Position numbers and translations under genes: made by a program. Below, one piece after another: positions 52,114 through 62,692 of a stretch of 64,000 nt of DNA. The notes below the pieces were generated by a model. The model did no database searches and was not told where the DNA came from. It saw nothing but the letters and a program-made list of their open reading frames with translations. Source of the stretch: Sphingomonas arenae (GTDB lineage Bacteria > Pseudomonadota > Alphaproteobacteria > Sphingomonadales > Sphingomonadaceae); contig NZ_JAFFJU010000002.1 in the NCBI RefSeq assembly GCF_016924655.1, positions 310,001-374,000 of the forward strand. Direction: 5' to 3'. Positions within the stretch are counted from its first letter, which is position 1. Every line of letters begins with the position of its first letter.

Positions 52114-52907
52114 CAGCGGCTTCCTTGTGCCGCAAGCGCGGCCAGTTCCTTGACTAGCTTCGCCGCAAGCGTTGCCGTCATCCCGTTGATATCGCGAGAT
52201 GGATTCAGCTCAACCACGTCCGCGCCCACGATGGGAGTCCGTATCCTGCGTATTACCCGCAAGACTTCGCGGGTCGTCATGCCCCCCGGTTCGTGATGCG
52301 AAACTCCCGGCGCGTAAGCCGGATCGATTCCGTCAAGATCGATGCTGATGTAGAGGGGCGCTTCCGGGATAGCGACGTCATCGGGAGAAAAATCGCGCAT
52401 CTCCACGATTTCGACCTTGTAGCGCCCGGCTTGCTCCCGACAGTGAGAATTCAGGGTCCGGATGCCGACCTGAACCAGCCGCTTCGCCAATCTGTGTTCC
52501 ATGATCCGGGCAAAAGGCGAGGCATGGCTCAGCGGATCGCCGTCGAAGTCCTCGTAGAGGTCCGGATGCGCGTCGAAGTGCAGGATGTTCACCGGTCCAT
52601 GGACTTTCGCGACACCCGCGACGGCAGGGTAGGTCACCATGTGGTCGCCCCCCAAACAAATGGGCACGTGACCGTCAGCCGCAGCATCTTCCACGGCCCT
52701 GCGAATGCGCTCGACGTCCGTGGCGCCGCCGTCAAGAGCAACGTCGCCACCGTCCTCGAGAGCGATGTCCCGTCCAAGCTCCAGCCCATCCTCCGTAGCC
52801 ATGTTGCTGTGATCACTGCGTAGCGCCCGACGAATGGCATCGGGACCTTCGGCGGCCCCGCGGAGGAAGGAGCTATGATGATCAGTCGGAAGACCGATCA
52901 GCTTCAC
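52113..52907 (-). CDS. agmatinase/arginase family ureohydrolase
   Basis: Binuclear manganese ureohydrolase, 264 aa. Metal motifs: CLGGDHMVTYP, HFDAHPDLYED and ISIDLDGIDPAYAPG. An LNPSRDING block is near the C-terminus. The closest class is agmatinase (SpeB), which makes putrescine from agmatine, but guanidinobutyrase or others are not excluded. The start is GTG 52907. First of a unit with GST and M24 peptidase; the shared purpose is unclear. Confidence 0.9.
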   Translation of the reverse strand: MKLIGLPTDHHSSFLRGAAEGPDAIRRALRSDHSNMATEDGLELGRDIALEDGGDVALDGGATDVERIRRAVEDAAADGHVPICLGGDHMVTYPAVAGVAKVHGPVNILHFDAHPDLYEDFDGDPLSHASPFARIMEHRLAKRLVQVGIRTLNSHCREQAGRYKVEIVEMRDFSPDDVAIPEAPLYISIDLDGIDPAYAPGVSHHEPGGMTTREVLRVIRRIRTPIVGADVVELNPSRDINGMTATLAAKLVKELAALAAQGSR

Positions 52908-53001
52908 GCTGGCGCGAATAGGAAGGATGGATCCCTCGTCCGGTTGCGATTGGTTCGGAACAAGTGTTGCACGCAGCGCTTAGAGACGCCAGCACCCAGC
53001 C

Positions 53002-54267
53002 ATGCCCTTCACCTCTCGCCACCTGCCCGGTTCCGGGCCGCGCCCTGGATCGCGTGAAACCGTCGCCCTGCTAGCAGGGCTGATGGCGCTGAATGCTTTT
53101 GCGATCGACGCCATGATTCCTGCCTTGCCGGCAATCGGCGCCGATCTGGGCGTCGCCGACGATAACCGTCGTCAGTTGGTGGTGGTCGCCTACATGTTTG
53201 GCTTCGGGTCTACCCAGCTGATCTGGGGACCGCTTGCGGATCGCTTCGGGCGCAAGCCGATCCTCGCGGCCGGCATCGGCCTCTACGCGGTGTTTGCGAC
53301 CTTATGCGCGCTGGCCTGGACCTTTCCACTCCTGGTCCTTGCCCGCGCCCTCCAGGGCGCCTCTGCTGCGGTCACGCGTGTCCTCGTCGTCGCAATGGTC
53401 CGCGATCTGTTCGAGGGGGAGGCCATGGCAAGGGTGATGAGCCTTGTGTTCATGGTCTTCATGCTCGTGCCTGTTCTTGCGCCCAGTGTTGGGCAGCTGA
53501 TTCTTCTGGTTGGCGAGTGGGAGGCGATCTTCGGCGTGCTGGCGGCCTATGCGCTGATCATGCTGCTCTGGTCATTGCGGCGTCTGCCCGAAACGCTCCA
53601 TCCCGAGTATCGCAGGAGCCTGTCCTTTCGCGACATCGGACAGGCGATGCGGCTGACGCTGACGGAGCGGCAGTCGCTTGGCTATACCCTGGCGCTGACC
53701 GCGGTGTTCGGTGGTCTCACCGCCTATATTGCGTCCATTCAGCAGATCGTGTTCGACGTGTTCGATGCGCCAGCAGCGATCGGCCTGGTGTTCGCCGCCG
53801 TTGCTGCTCCCATGGCAGTGGCGTCGTTCATCAACAGCCGCGTGGTCGGGATCTTCGGTTTACGGCGCGTCGGCCACGCGGGAACATTCGCGTTCGCCAT
53901 TGTCACGGTGAGCCACGCTCTGATCGCGACGGCTTCGGGGGAACCGCTATGGCTCTTCACCCTGATGCAGGCACTGGCGATGTTCACATTCGCCTTCTGC
54001 TCGTCAAACATGGGAACTCTGGCCATGGAGCGCATGGGGGCCATCGCAGGAACCGCCTCGTCCGTCCAAGGTGTTATCGGAACCATCGGCGGTGCCATGA
54101 TCGGGCTCGTCATCGGGCAAAGCTTCAATGGCACGCAGCTGCCGTTTCTATGGGGCTTCGCCATCTGCGGAGTGATCAGCGCGGTTCTGGTCGTCGCAAC
54201 GGAACCGCGCCGCCTGTTGGAACGCATCCCGCCGAAGGTCGCCGGCGAAGAACTCCCAATCGGTTAG
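53002..54267 (+). CDS. MFS drug-exporter (Bcr/CflA-like)
   Basis: Twelve-helix major-facilitator exporter, 421 aa. MALNAFAIDAMIPALPAIG is the Bcr/CflA TM1 hallmark, with GADLGVADDN after. Motif A is WGPLADRFGRKPILAAG, followed by ALQGASAAVTRVLVVAMVRD (motif C area). It opens with 15-20 polar residues. Drug or metabolite export is inferred from family; no regulator is adjacent. Divergent from the agmatinase-like gene with about 95 bases between. Confidence 0.93.
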   Translation: MPFTSRHLPGSGPRPGSRETVALLAGLMALNAFAIDAMIPALPAIGADLGVADDNRRQLVVVAYMFGFGSTQLIWGPLADRFGRKPILAAGIGLYAVFATLCALAWTFPLLVLARALQGASAAVTRVLVVAMVRDLFEGEAMARVMSLVFMVFMLVPVLAPSVGQLILLVGEWEAIFGVLAAYALIMLLWSLRRLPETLHPEYRRSLSFRDIGQAMRLTLTERQSLGYTLALTAVFGGLTAYIASIQQIVFDVFDAPAAIGLVFAAVAAPMAVASFINSRVVGIFGLRRVGHAGTFAFAIVTVSHALIATASGEPLWLFTLMQALAMFTFAFCSSNMGTLAMERMGAIAGTASSVQGVIGTIGGAMIGLVIGQSFNGTQLPFLWGFAICGVISAVLVVATEPRRLLERIPPKVAGEELPIG

Positions 54268-54344
54268 CGAACCCCCGGGGGCAAGCTGCGCCGCCTAAGG
54301 CTGCTCTGCCCCCAAGTGCGGCCCATCGAATAGCCGACCGTCGT

Positions 54345-54403
54345 GCTGAAGCCGCGCCTGGGTCGAGACCTGTCTCGGCCCCAGACCCAAGCGCGGCTTC
54401 AGC
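54345..54403. terminator. large inverted repeat between the MFS and recA genes
   Basis: gctgaagccgcgcctgggtc (54345-54364) and gacccaagcgcggcttcagc (54384-54403) match in 19 of 20 positions, with a small inner hairpin gagac..gtctc. It lies two bases after the recA stop and about 78 after the MFS stop. No T-run; it may be a bidirectional terminator or a further palindromic repeat type. Confidence 0.7.
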
Positions 54404-54405
54404 GA

Positions 54406-55479
<1,074 letters not shown>

Positions 55480-55557
55480 GACCTCACTCCCAAGCCTCGT
55501 CAATCGGACGGCTTCGGCTTCCCGCCCCGACATGGACGTACGATATATGTTCTCATG

Positions 55558-55572
55558 GAACAAGAGAAGAAC
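55558..55572 (-). promoter_or_regulatory. LexA box upstream of recA (alphaproteobacterial type)
   Basis: GAAC-N7-GAAC on the plus strand, i.e. GTTC-N7-GTTC reading with recA, which is the alphaproteobacterial LexA consensus. A further inverted GTTC lies at 55549-55552 (tgttc-tcatg-gaaca). The rest of the 288-base recA-receiver gap (55480-55767) shows only a 16-base palindrome gtgacc-tccg-ggtcac at 55683-55698. Confidence 0.88.
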
Positions 55573-55767
55573 ATCGTTAATGTGCAATGCGGCGGGTAGG
55601 AGCCAAGGCCACCAAAGCGGCCAATTCCGTCCAGTTGGCCCGAGCAAATGCAAGAGTTATCGAGCACGACCGCCTGCCGCCAGTGACCTCCGGGTCACAG
55701 CGCGGATAATTGTCTCACCTCATCAGAGTCCCTCAGCGCCACCCCCGGGAGAGCGGCATCCGACCAC

Positions 55768-56133
55768 TCAGGCGGTAACCCGCTCCAGGACGGGTGTGAT
55801 CCGGTCGATGGTGTAAGGCTTTTCAAGCATCGGAACGGAGGCGAACTCGGCCGGAGGCGGCTCGACGTGACCGCCCGATGCGATCACGAAAGGAACACCC
55901 TTTTCCTGCAGGCGCTTTGCGACCGGCCAGACCGCTTCCCCCTTCAGGTTCACATCCAGGATCGCGACGTCGAACCCACCGGACTCGCACGCGCCCAGCG
56001 CCGCCGAAACGTTGTCGCAGCTCGCATGAATGCGATGACCCAATGTCTCGAGGAAGTCCTCAAGCATCATCGCGATCAGTGGCTCGTCTTCAACGACGAG
56101 AATGTTACGCCCCTCGCTCACTTCGCGTTGCAT
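55768..56133 (-). CDS. stand-alone response regulator receiver
   Basis: Single receiver domain of 121 aa: NILVVEDEPLIAMMLEDFLE, phospho-Asp in VAILDVNLKGEAVW, then VIASGG, MLEKPYTID. No output domain. The VEDEPLIA spelling and NLKGE loop are typical of receivers near histidine kinases in alphaproteobacteria. It lies 27 bases after cckA on the same strand, so it may be a partner or a phosphate sink for CckA; not CpdR or CtrA by sequence. Confidence 0.9.
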   Translation of the reverse strand: MQREVSEGRNILVVEDEPLIAMMLEDFLETLGHRIHASCDNVSAALGACESGGFDVAILDVNLKGEAVWPVAKRLQEKGVPFVIASGGHVEPPPAEFASVPMLEKPYTIDRITPVLERVTA

Positions 56134-56160
56134 AATCGGCGGAGCCGCCCGCGCAAGTTT

Positions 56161-58548
56161 TTATTTTGCGGAGAGCACCTTACGGGCTGCCTCGGCCAGT
56201 TCCTGGACCGAGAAGGGCTTGGGAAGAAACGCACAATTGTCGATGTCGATCGACTTGCGCAACTGCTCCTCGGCGTAGCCGGACATGAACAGGATCGGGA
56301 GTTCCGGACGGGTCTTGCGCGCTTCGCGGACCATGGTGGGTCCATCCATGATCGGCATCACCACGTCCGAAATGAGGAGGTCGATCGGCTCGCCCCGGCC
56401 GATTACCTCCAACGCTTCCTCGCCATTGTTCGCGGTCACGACCGTGTAGCCCTGCCGTGTCAGAGCCCGCTCCGCCACCGTGCGAACCATGGGCTCGTCT
56501 TCCACCAGCAAGACCGTCCCGGTGCCCCAGAGATCCTCCTTCTTCGGCGCGGGCACGACAGGTGCCGGACCCTGCCCCTTCTCTTCCTGATGGACGGGAA
56601 GGTAGATCACGAAGGTCGTTCCCTGACCGACCTTCGATTCCGCGAAGATGAAGCCGCCCGACTGTTTCACGATGCCGTACACGGTCGACAGCCCGAGGCC
56701 CGTGCCCTTGCCGACCTCCTTGGTAGTAAAGAACGGCTCGAACACCTTGCCGAGAACATTCGGGGGGATCCCAACCCCCGTGTCGGTGATCGAGAACGCG
56801 ACGTAATCCGCGATGGGCAGGATTTCGCTGCCCAGTTCGGCGACCTGGCTCGCACTCACCGCATAGGTCTGAATGGTGAGATCCCCACCACCCTTGGCCA
56901 ACATGGCGTCCCGGGCATTGACCGCCAGGTTGACGATCACCTGCTCCAGCTGTCCGGGATCGGCTCTTACGGATCCCAGGTTTCTACCGTGCTTCACGGT
57001 CAGGGTGACGGTCTCACCCAGCAAACGCTTCAATAGGTGAGACACTTCCGAAACCACGTCGGGAAGCTGCAGCACTTGTGGCCGCAACGTCTGCTGCCGT
57101 GAGAAGGCGAGCAGCTGCCGGGTCAGGCCGGCGGCACGGTTCGAATTCGACTTGATCTGCTGGATGTCGTCATAGTCGCTGTCGCCGGGCGTATGGCGCA
57201 TCAACATCAGGTCGCAGTGACCGATGATCGCCGTCAGGATGTTGTTGAAGTCGTGGGCCACGCCGCCAGCGAGCTGACCGACTGCCTGCATCTTGGTCGC
57301 CTGTGCGATCTGACGCTTGAGCTTGGCTTCCTCGCTATTGTCCTTCAGCAGCAGCAGCACGGCTGCATCGCCCAGCCCGCGAAGTCCCGCAATGGTCAGC
57401 GCCACCGGCTCGGTCGGCTGGTGGCCAAGTCGCACCGCCAGGTCGCCCGACATCGCTGGTCCGCGCGCATTGCGCCGAACCGCGTCGGCCACCGCCGCCT
57501 TGTCCTCCTTGACGACAAGGTCGCTCGGAAAGGCCGGCCGAGTTCCTTCCACGATCCCGCCAGCGACGCGGAAGGCCTTGTTGGTGGTCAGGAATCGCCC
57601 GTCCCGGTCGACGAGCGCCAGTCCGATCGGAAGAATATCGAGCAGCGCCTGAAGATTCGTGGGCTCCGTGATGTCGGCCGCTTCGGTCGTGTCGAACAGG
57701 AGAACTTGGGCAGAACTCACAGTTCCACCCGAGCCGAGTGGCACGTGCAGCAGCCTCAGCGGACGCGCAGATTCCCCCTCCGACAAGAACCGAACGCGTC
57801 CATCCTCGGAGGGCAGCAAGAGATCGGACAGAGTTGGCCCAGGCGCCCCTTCCTCCACGTTCAGTCCCGTGCGCTCTGCCATCAGGCTGTTGATGGCGAG
57901 CAGTCGGCCCTCTCCATCAATCACGGCCGCGAGCACGCCGCTCTGAGCGAGGATTTCCCCTTCTGCGCCTCGCATCCTGCGTGCGGCAATGCGGGTCCGA
58001 TCGGGCTGCGGCCGCGGGAAGCGCCACAGCAATTGATCGCCGCGGGAACCGACCCGCTCCACTCCGACCGCCACCTGGCCCGCGGACGTCGTGATTCCCG
58101 CGGCGCAGCCTTGTCCATCCCGCCAGGCGAGCGATCGCGCCAGCCCGAGGGCAGCGCTGGCTTCCTCGTCGATGCCGATCCCGGTCGGAGCCGGCGCACC
58201 GGCGAACCGTTCCCGATATGCAGCGTTCGCCGTAATGAGGCGTCCGTCACTGTCGGTGAGGACGGCCGGGTCCGGGCACAGGCTGAGACTGGATGCGACC
58301 AGGGCGTAATCAGGGCTGACCGCCGGAAAGACGGTGCGAGAGGCAGCAGTGGGTCGAGCCGAGAGGATCGCCGCTCCGCCGGAAAGCAAAGTGCCCAGGC
58401 CGAGCAGCAAAGCAATCCGTGGGTGGCCAACAACAAACGCCAGCAATGCTCCGCTGACTAGCGCCAGGACCACCAACAATGGGATCAGCCAGGACTCGCC
58501 GCGAGGAAGCGGTTGAGCGTCAATCGCAGCGAGCCGGCTGTGGATCAT
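56161..58548 (-). CDS. cckA: hybrid histidine kinase CckA
   Basis: Cell-cycle hybrid kinase/phosphatase that feeds ChpT and thereby CtrA, 795 aa. Two membrane helices lie near residues 20-62 (WLIPLLVVLALVSGALLAFV and IALLLGLGTLLSGGAAIL). PAS-like domains follow, then the H-box VAHDFNNILTAIIGHCDLML, ATPase boxes VNLAVNARDAM and ITDTGVGIP and GTGLGLSTVYGIV, and a C-terminal receiver (LLVEDEPMVRTVAERAL, DLLISDVVMP, FLPKPFS). This order is that of CckA. The start is ATG 58548, five bases past the M13 stop. ChpT is at 41196 in this window. Confidence 0.95.
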   Translation of the reverse strand: MIHSRLAAIDAQPLPRGESWLIPLLVVLALVSGALLAFVVGHPRIALLLGLGTLLSGGAAILSARPTAASRTVFPAVSPDYALVASSLSLCPDPAVLTDSDGRLITANAAYRERFAGAPAPTGIGIDEEASAALGLARSLAWRDGQGCAAGITTSAGQVAVGVERVGSRGDQLLWRFPRPQPDRTRIAARRMRGAEGEILAQSGVLAAVIDGEGRLLAINSLMAERTGLNVEEGAPGPTLSDLLLPSEDGRVRFLSEGESARPLRLLHVPLGSGGTVSSAQVLLFDTTEAADITEPTNLQALLDILPIGLALVDRDGRFLTTNKAFRVAGGIVEGTRPAFPSDLVVKEDKAAVADAVRRNARGPAMSGDLAVRLGHQPTEPVALTIAGLRGLGDAAVLLLLKDNSEEAKLKRQIAQATKMQAVGQLAGGVAHDFNNILTAIIGHCDLMLMRHTPGDSDYDDIQQIKSNSNRAAGLTRQLLAFSRQQTLRPQVLQLPDVVSEVSHLLKRLLGETVTLTVKHGRNLGSVRADPGQLEQVIVNLAVNARDAMLAKGGGDLTIQTYAVSASQVAELGSEILPIADYVAFSITDTGVGIPPNVLGKVFEPFFTTKEVGKGTGLGLSTVYGIVKQSGGFIFAESKVGQGTTFVIYLPVHQEEKGQGPAPVVPAPKKEDLWGTGTVLLVEDEPMVRTVAERALTRQGYTVVTANNGEEALEVIGRGEPIDLLISDVVMPIMDGPTMVREARKTRPELPILFMSGYAEEQLRKSIDIDNCAFLPKPFSVQELAEAARKVLSAK

Positions 58549-58552
58549 CACC

Positions 58553-60616
58553 TCACCATACGCGGACACGCTGCTCCGGCGCCAGATAGAGCTTCTGCCC
58601 TGCCTGGACATTGAAGGCGGGGTACCAGGGGTCGAGATTGCGAACGACGAAGGTGCGCTGCTCGGACGGGCTGTGCGGGTCGGTGATCAAACGCTGGCGG
58701 AGATTCGCCTCACGATAGTTGCGACGCCACACCTGTGCCCAGCCGAGGTAGAAGCGCTGATCGCCGGTCGTGCCATCGATGGTCGGCGCGGCCTTGCCAT
58801 CGAGGCTGTGCTTGTAGGCGTCATATGCCACCGTGAGTCCCGCCAGATCCCCGATGTTCTCGCCTAGCGTGAAGGCGCCCTTCACGTTTGCGCCGGGAAA
58901 GATCTCGTAAGCATCATATTGCGCAACCAGCTGCTTGGTCGCAGCCTCGAACGCCTGCTTGTCGGCAGCGGTCCACCACTCGTTCAAGCGCCCGTTCTCG
59001 TCATACTTTGAGCCCTGGTCGTCGAAGTGGTGGCTGATCTCGTGGCCGATAACGGCTCCGATCCCGCCATAGTTGACCGCCGGGTCGGCATTCGGATCGA
59101 AGAACGGCGGCTGGAGGATCGCCGCCGGGAACACGATCTCCTGCATGCCGAAGTTCGCGTAGGCATTCACCTCCATCGGAGTCATGCCCCATTCCCAGCG
59201 ATAAATCGGCTGCCCCAGCTTACCGACGTTCCACGCATAATCGAACCGGTTTGAGCGCATGGCGTTGCCGAGCAGGTCATCCTGCCGAATTTCCAGCGCG
59301 GACATGTCGCGCCAACGGTCCGGATAGCCGATCTTTGTCGTGAAGTTGGCGAGCTTGGCGCGGGCGCGCTGCTTCGTCTCCGGCGCCATCCAGGCAAGCC
59401 CGTCGATCCGCCGGCCCATCGCCGCAACGACTTCCTTGACCAGAGCATCGGCCGCCGCCTTTGTCTCGGGCGGGAAGTAGCGCGACACATAGAGCTTACT
59501 GACGTCATCCTGAAGCACGCCCACGGTGAAGTTCACCGCGCGCTTCCATCGGGCTTCCTGCTCGGGCGTGCCCGACAGGGCCGTGCCGTAGAACGCAAAC
59601 TGCTCCTTATCGAACTTGCTCGGCAGGAACGGCGCATAAGCGTCCAACGAGCGAACCAGCAGCTGATCCTTGAGCACGCCAAGCGGCGCGGCGCGGATCG
59701 CCGAAGAGATGCCGGCGATCGCGCTAGGCTGCGCAACGATCAGGGAGTCGCCACGGACGTCCCGCTCCTGCAGCAAGCGAGCGAAGTCGAACCCCGGCGC
59801 ACGCTTCTGAAGCTCTGCGACGGAAAGCTTGTTGTAGGTCTTGTCAGCGTCTCGGCTGTCCACCCGGTTCCAATGCGCCTGCGCGACCTTGGTCTCGAAC
59901 GCGACAATGGCTTTCGCCCGCGCCGCGGCGTTAGCTTCGCCCGCCAGGTTCAGCATATTGGTGAGGTGCTGGAGGTACTTGGCCCGTGTTTCCGCGATCT
60001 TGGCGTCCTTGGACAGGTAATAATCCCGATCTGGCATGCCGATGCCCGCCTGATACATCGACAGGATGTACTGATCCGGGTTCTTGTCGTCCTGACCCAC
60101 GTAGGTGGCGAACGGAGTGGGTACGCCGATCTTGGCCGCCTCTCCATAGATGGCAGGCAGGTCCGACTTGCTGTCGATCGCCCGGACCTGTCCAAGCCAC
60201 GGCTCGAACGGCGCCAAGCCCTTCGCCTCGACCGCTGCCTCATCCATGAAGCTGGCGTAGGTCGCGCCAATCCGGCTGTCGTTTTCCTTGGCCTGCTCCT
60301 CGATCAGCGTCTTGGTGCGCTCCTTCGACAGGTCGTCGAGCATCGTGAACATGCCGTAGTTCGACTTGTCGGCCGGGATCGGAGTGTTCTTCGCCCAGGT
60401 GCCGTTCGCGAAGCCATAGAAATTGTCACCGGCTTGCACTGTGGTGTCCATGCCTGCCGTGTCGAAACCATAGGTGCCAAGCTGCGGCTTTGGCTTGGCA
60501 GCTTCGACCGGCACGGGTGCCTGCTCGGCGGCGGCGGCGGTCTCGACGGGAGTGGAAGTGGTGGAGCAACCGGCCAGAGCGGTCGAGGCGACGAGGAACA
60601 AAACGATACGCTTCAT
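58553..60616 (-). CDS. M13 family metallopeptidase lipoprotein
   Basis: Neprilysin-like zinc endopeptidase of 687 aa. The N-terminus MKRIVLFLVASTALAGCST has a lipobox (LAGC). Zinc motif IGHEISHHFDDQG and the third ligand in LGENIGDLAGL; the C-terminal RVW ending is typical of M13. NAYANFGMQEIVFPAAILQP is the substrate-binding block. Likely periplasmic. It sits between the DUF2062 gene and cckA, 4 bases before the latter, so it probably shares a transcript with the cell-cycle kinase. Confidence 0.95.
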   Translation of the reverse strand: MKRIVLFLVASTALAGCSTTSTPVETAAAAEQAPVPVEAAKPKPQLGTYGFDTAGMDTTVQAGDNFYGFANGTWAKNTPIPADKSNYGMFTMLDDLSKERTKTLIEEQAKENDSRIGATYASFMDEAAVEAKGLAPFEPWLGQVRAIDSKSDLPAIYGEAAKIGVPTPFATYVGQDDKNPDQYILSMYQAGIGMPDRDYYLSKDAKIAETRAKYLQHLTNMLNLAGEANAAARAKAIVAFETKVAQAHWNRVDSRDADKTYNKLSVAELQKRAPGFDFARLLQERDVRGDSLIVAQPSAIAGISSAIRAAPLGVLKDQLLVRSLDAYAPFLPSKFDKEQFAFYGTALSGTPEQEARWKRAVNFTVGVLQDDVSKLYVSRYFPPETKAAADALVKEVVAAMGRRIDGLAWMAPETKQRARAKLANFTTKIGYPDRWRDMSALEIRQDDLLGNAMRSNRFDYAWNVGKLGQPIYRWEWGMTPMEVNAYANFGMQEIVFPAAILQPPFFDPNADPAVNYGGIGAVIGHEISHHFDDQGSKYDENGRLNEWWTAADKQAFEAATKQLVAQYDAYEIFPGANVKGAFTLGENIGDLAGLTVAYDAYKHSLDGKAAPTIDGTTGDQRFYLGWAQVWRRNYREANLRQRLITDPHSPSEQRTFVVRNLDPWYPAFNVQAGQKLYLAPEQRVRVW

Positions 60617-60634
60617 GATCTTGGCAGACTCCGA

Positions 60635-61204
60635 TCAGGAACGATGGGAAAAGAGTTCAGGTCGTGTTCGCCTGCGCCACTTGCGGTGCACCCACCAGCG
60701 CCAAACGACAATCGACACGCCATATCCGACGAACGCACATCCCAGCGCGATGATGAACAGGCCGGACATCATGGCTGGCGCCGCGTCCGACAGCAGCCAG
60801 CGCAGCCACTGCCCCGCGCTCGCACCGCTCGCATAGAGCGCGTTGAAGGTGTCGAGGTCCGCGTGGAATCCGAGCTTGTTTCCGACCAGGATGGACGCGG
60901 CCAGGAAAAACGGGGTCGTCGCCGGGTTGGACAGGAAGGTCATGGCAGCAGCGATGGGGATGTTGCCCCGCAACGGCACCGACATGAGCGCCGCGCCAAC
61001 GATCTGAAGCCCCGGGATCATCAGGAAGATGCCGATGAACAGGCCCGCGAAAACCCCGCGAGGAACCGACCGGCGGGTGAATCGCCACAGGTCCGACTGT
61101 CGGATGCGCTTGCCGAACGGCTTCAGCCAGCGGCTCTCGAGCACTTCCTCGCGAGAGGGCGTGTGCTTGGCCGCGAGCCGGGAGAAGAAGTTGCCCTCAG
61201 CCAT
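60635..61204 (-). CDS. DUF2062 domain-containing membrane protein
   Basis: Membrane protein of 189 aa of a widespread family of unknown role. Start [10 protein letters not shown] at 61204. [40 protein letters not shown] (the 'NPxT' block is the family mark) and a final membrane helix before a basic tail. It overlaps the smpB end by eight bases. In sphingomonads it is regularly near smpB, which is inference here from the overlap only. Confidence 0.9.
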   Translation of the reverse strand: MAEGNFFSRLAAKHTPSREEVLESRWLKPFGKRIRQSDLWRFTRRSVPRGVFAGLFIGIFLMIPGLQIVGAALMSVPLRGNIPIAAAMTFLSNPATTPFFLAASILVGNKLGFHADLDTFNALYASGASAGQWLRWLLSDAAPAMMSGLFIIALGCAFVGYGVSIVVWRWWVHRKWRRRTRPELFSHRS

Positions 61205-61679
61205 GGCTGCGGAGCAGTCGCCCCTGTTCACGCTTCCAGTCGCGTTCCTTGATGGTCTCGCGCTTGTCGTGCACCTTCTTGCCCCGCGCGACCGCCAGTT
61301 CGACCTTCGCGCGTCCCTTGCCGTTGAAGTAGATGGACAAGGGTACGATCGTGAGCCCCTGCCGCGTAATCGCTCCCTGCAGCCGGGCGATCTCCCGGCC
61401 CTTGAGGAGCAGCTTGCGGCGGCGCCGCGGCTCGTGGTTCATCCAGCTGCCCGCCCCATATTGCGGAATGGAGGAGTTGATCAGCCAGACCTCGTCACCA
61501 TCGACGGTGGCATAAGCCTCGGCAATGGATCCTTCGCCCGAGCGAAGCGCCTTCACTTCGGTGCCTTGGAGCGCGATCCCCGCCTCCAGCCGGTCCTCGA
61601 CGAAATAGTCGAACCGTGCGCGCCGGTTCTCGGCAACGACCTTCTGCTTGTCGAATGGTGTGGGCAGCGGTTTGGACAT
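61197..61679 (-). CDS. smpB: SsrA-binding protein SmpB
   Basis: tmRNA partner for ribosome rescue, 160 aa. [30 protein letters not shown], the [20 protein letters not shown] block and the positively charged tail KLVH-like [20 protein letters not shown]. The ssrA RNA itself is not in the window. It follows dapA by 50 bases on the same strand. Confidence 0.97.
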   Translation of the reverse strand: MSKPLPTPFDKQKVVAENRRARFDYFVEDRLEAGIALQGTEVKALRSGEGSIAEAYATVDGDEVWLINSSIPQYGAGSWMNHEPRRRRKLLLKGREIARLQGAITRQGLTIVPLSIYFNGKGRAKVELAVARGKKVHDKRETIKERDWKREQGRLLRSHG

Positions 61680-61729
61680 CGGCAGGCGCCACTTAAGGAC
61701 TGCACCGGCCTGTGACTAGCGTGTTTGCG

Positions 61730-62605
61730 TCAGGCGAGCCCCGCCACCTCTAGAGCGGCATCCACTGCCCGCTTCGCCGTATCGCTCGGCTCCGTCAGCG
61801 GCAACCGGAGCTCCTGCGGGAAGCCGGGCCGCACCCGGCCAAGGGCGTACTTTGCGGGCCCCGGCGAGGCATCTGCGAACATCGCCGTGTGCAGGGCGAA
61901 GAGGCGATCCTGCAGACCAAGCGCCTTGTCCCAGTCCCGCTTCAATGTCGCCGCCTGGAACTCGGCGCAGAGTCGCGGGGCCACGTTCGCGGTGACGGAG
62001 ATGCAGCCGACCCCACCCATGGCGTTGAAGCCGAGCGCCATGTCATCGTTGCCGGAGAGCTGGCAGAAGTCCTCGCCACAGGCGAGGCGCTGCGCCGTCA
62101 CCCGCGCCAGGTTGCCGGTCGCATCCTTGATTCCCACGACCGTGGGCAGCTTGGCTACCTCCGCCAGCGTCTCAACGCTGATATCGGCCACCGTTCGGCC
62201 CGGCACGTTATACACAACGATCGGCAGGTCCGAGGCTTCCGCTAGAGCCCGAAAATGGGCCGCAATGCCCGTCTGGCTCGGCTTGTTGTAGTAAGGCACG
62301 ACCACCAGCGCCGCTGCCGCCCCGGCCTCTTTCGCCACCCGCATCTTCTCGGCCGAGGCCGCCGTCGAATAGCTCCCGCACCCCGCGATGACCGGCACCC
62401 GTCCCCTCGCCTGCTCGACGCAGAGGCGCACGACGCGGGCGTGCTCCTCGGCCGAGAGTGTCGCCACCTCGCCCGTGGTCCCGCATGGCACCAGGGCACT
62501 CGACCCCTCGACAATCTGCCATTCGACGAGGTCCCGGAACGCGTCTTCATTGACGCGGCCTGCGGTGAACGGTGTCACAAGTGCGGGGATTGAGCCAGAA
62601 AACAT
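61730..62605 (-). CDS. dapA: 4-hydroxy-tetrahydrodipicolinate synthase
   Basis: Condenses pyruvate and aspartate semialdehyde, the first committed step to diaminopimelate. The 291 aa show GSIPALVTPFTAGRVNE, CGTTGEVATLSAEEH, the catalytic Tyr in VVYNVPGRT and the Schiff-base Lys in VGIKDATGNL. Start MFSGSIP at 62605. First gene of the leftward dapA-smpB-DUF2062-M13-cckA-receiver run, divergent from slt by 87 bases that hold both promoters. Confidence 0.97.
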   Translation of the reverse strand: MFSGSIPALVTPFTAGRVNEDAFRDLVEWQIVEGSSALVPCGTTGEVATLSAEEHARVVRLCVEQARGRVPVIAGCGSYSTAASAEKMRVAKEAGAAAALVVVPYYNKPSQTGIAAHFRALAEASDLPIVVYNVPGRTVADISVETLAEVAKLPTVVGIKDATGNLARVTAQRLACGEDFCQLSGNDDMALGFNAMGGVGCISVTANVAPRLCAEFQAATLKRDWDKALGLQDRLFALHTAMFADASPGPAKYALGRVRPGFPQELRLPLTEPSDTAKRAVDAALEVAGLA

Positions 62606-62692
62606 TGCCTTACCCCCTTCACCGGGATTCACCCGTCACGTACCAACAACGGTTAACGGCGTTCAGCACTTGATAAGGACCAGCAAGCGAAC

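Noticed and set aside
55683-55698. Palindrome gtgacc-tccg-ggtcac between recA and the receiver gene as an operator
   Set aside because: Short arms, GC-rich and far from either start codon; chance cannot be excluded, so it is only mentioned with the LexA box.
57193-58461. A 422-codon plus-strand open frame opposite cckA
   Set aside because: Antisense shadow of cckA; no homology features.
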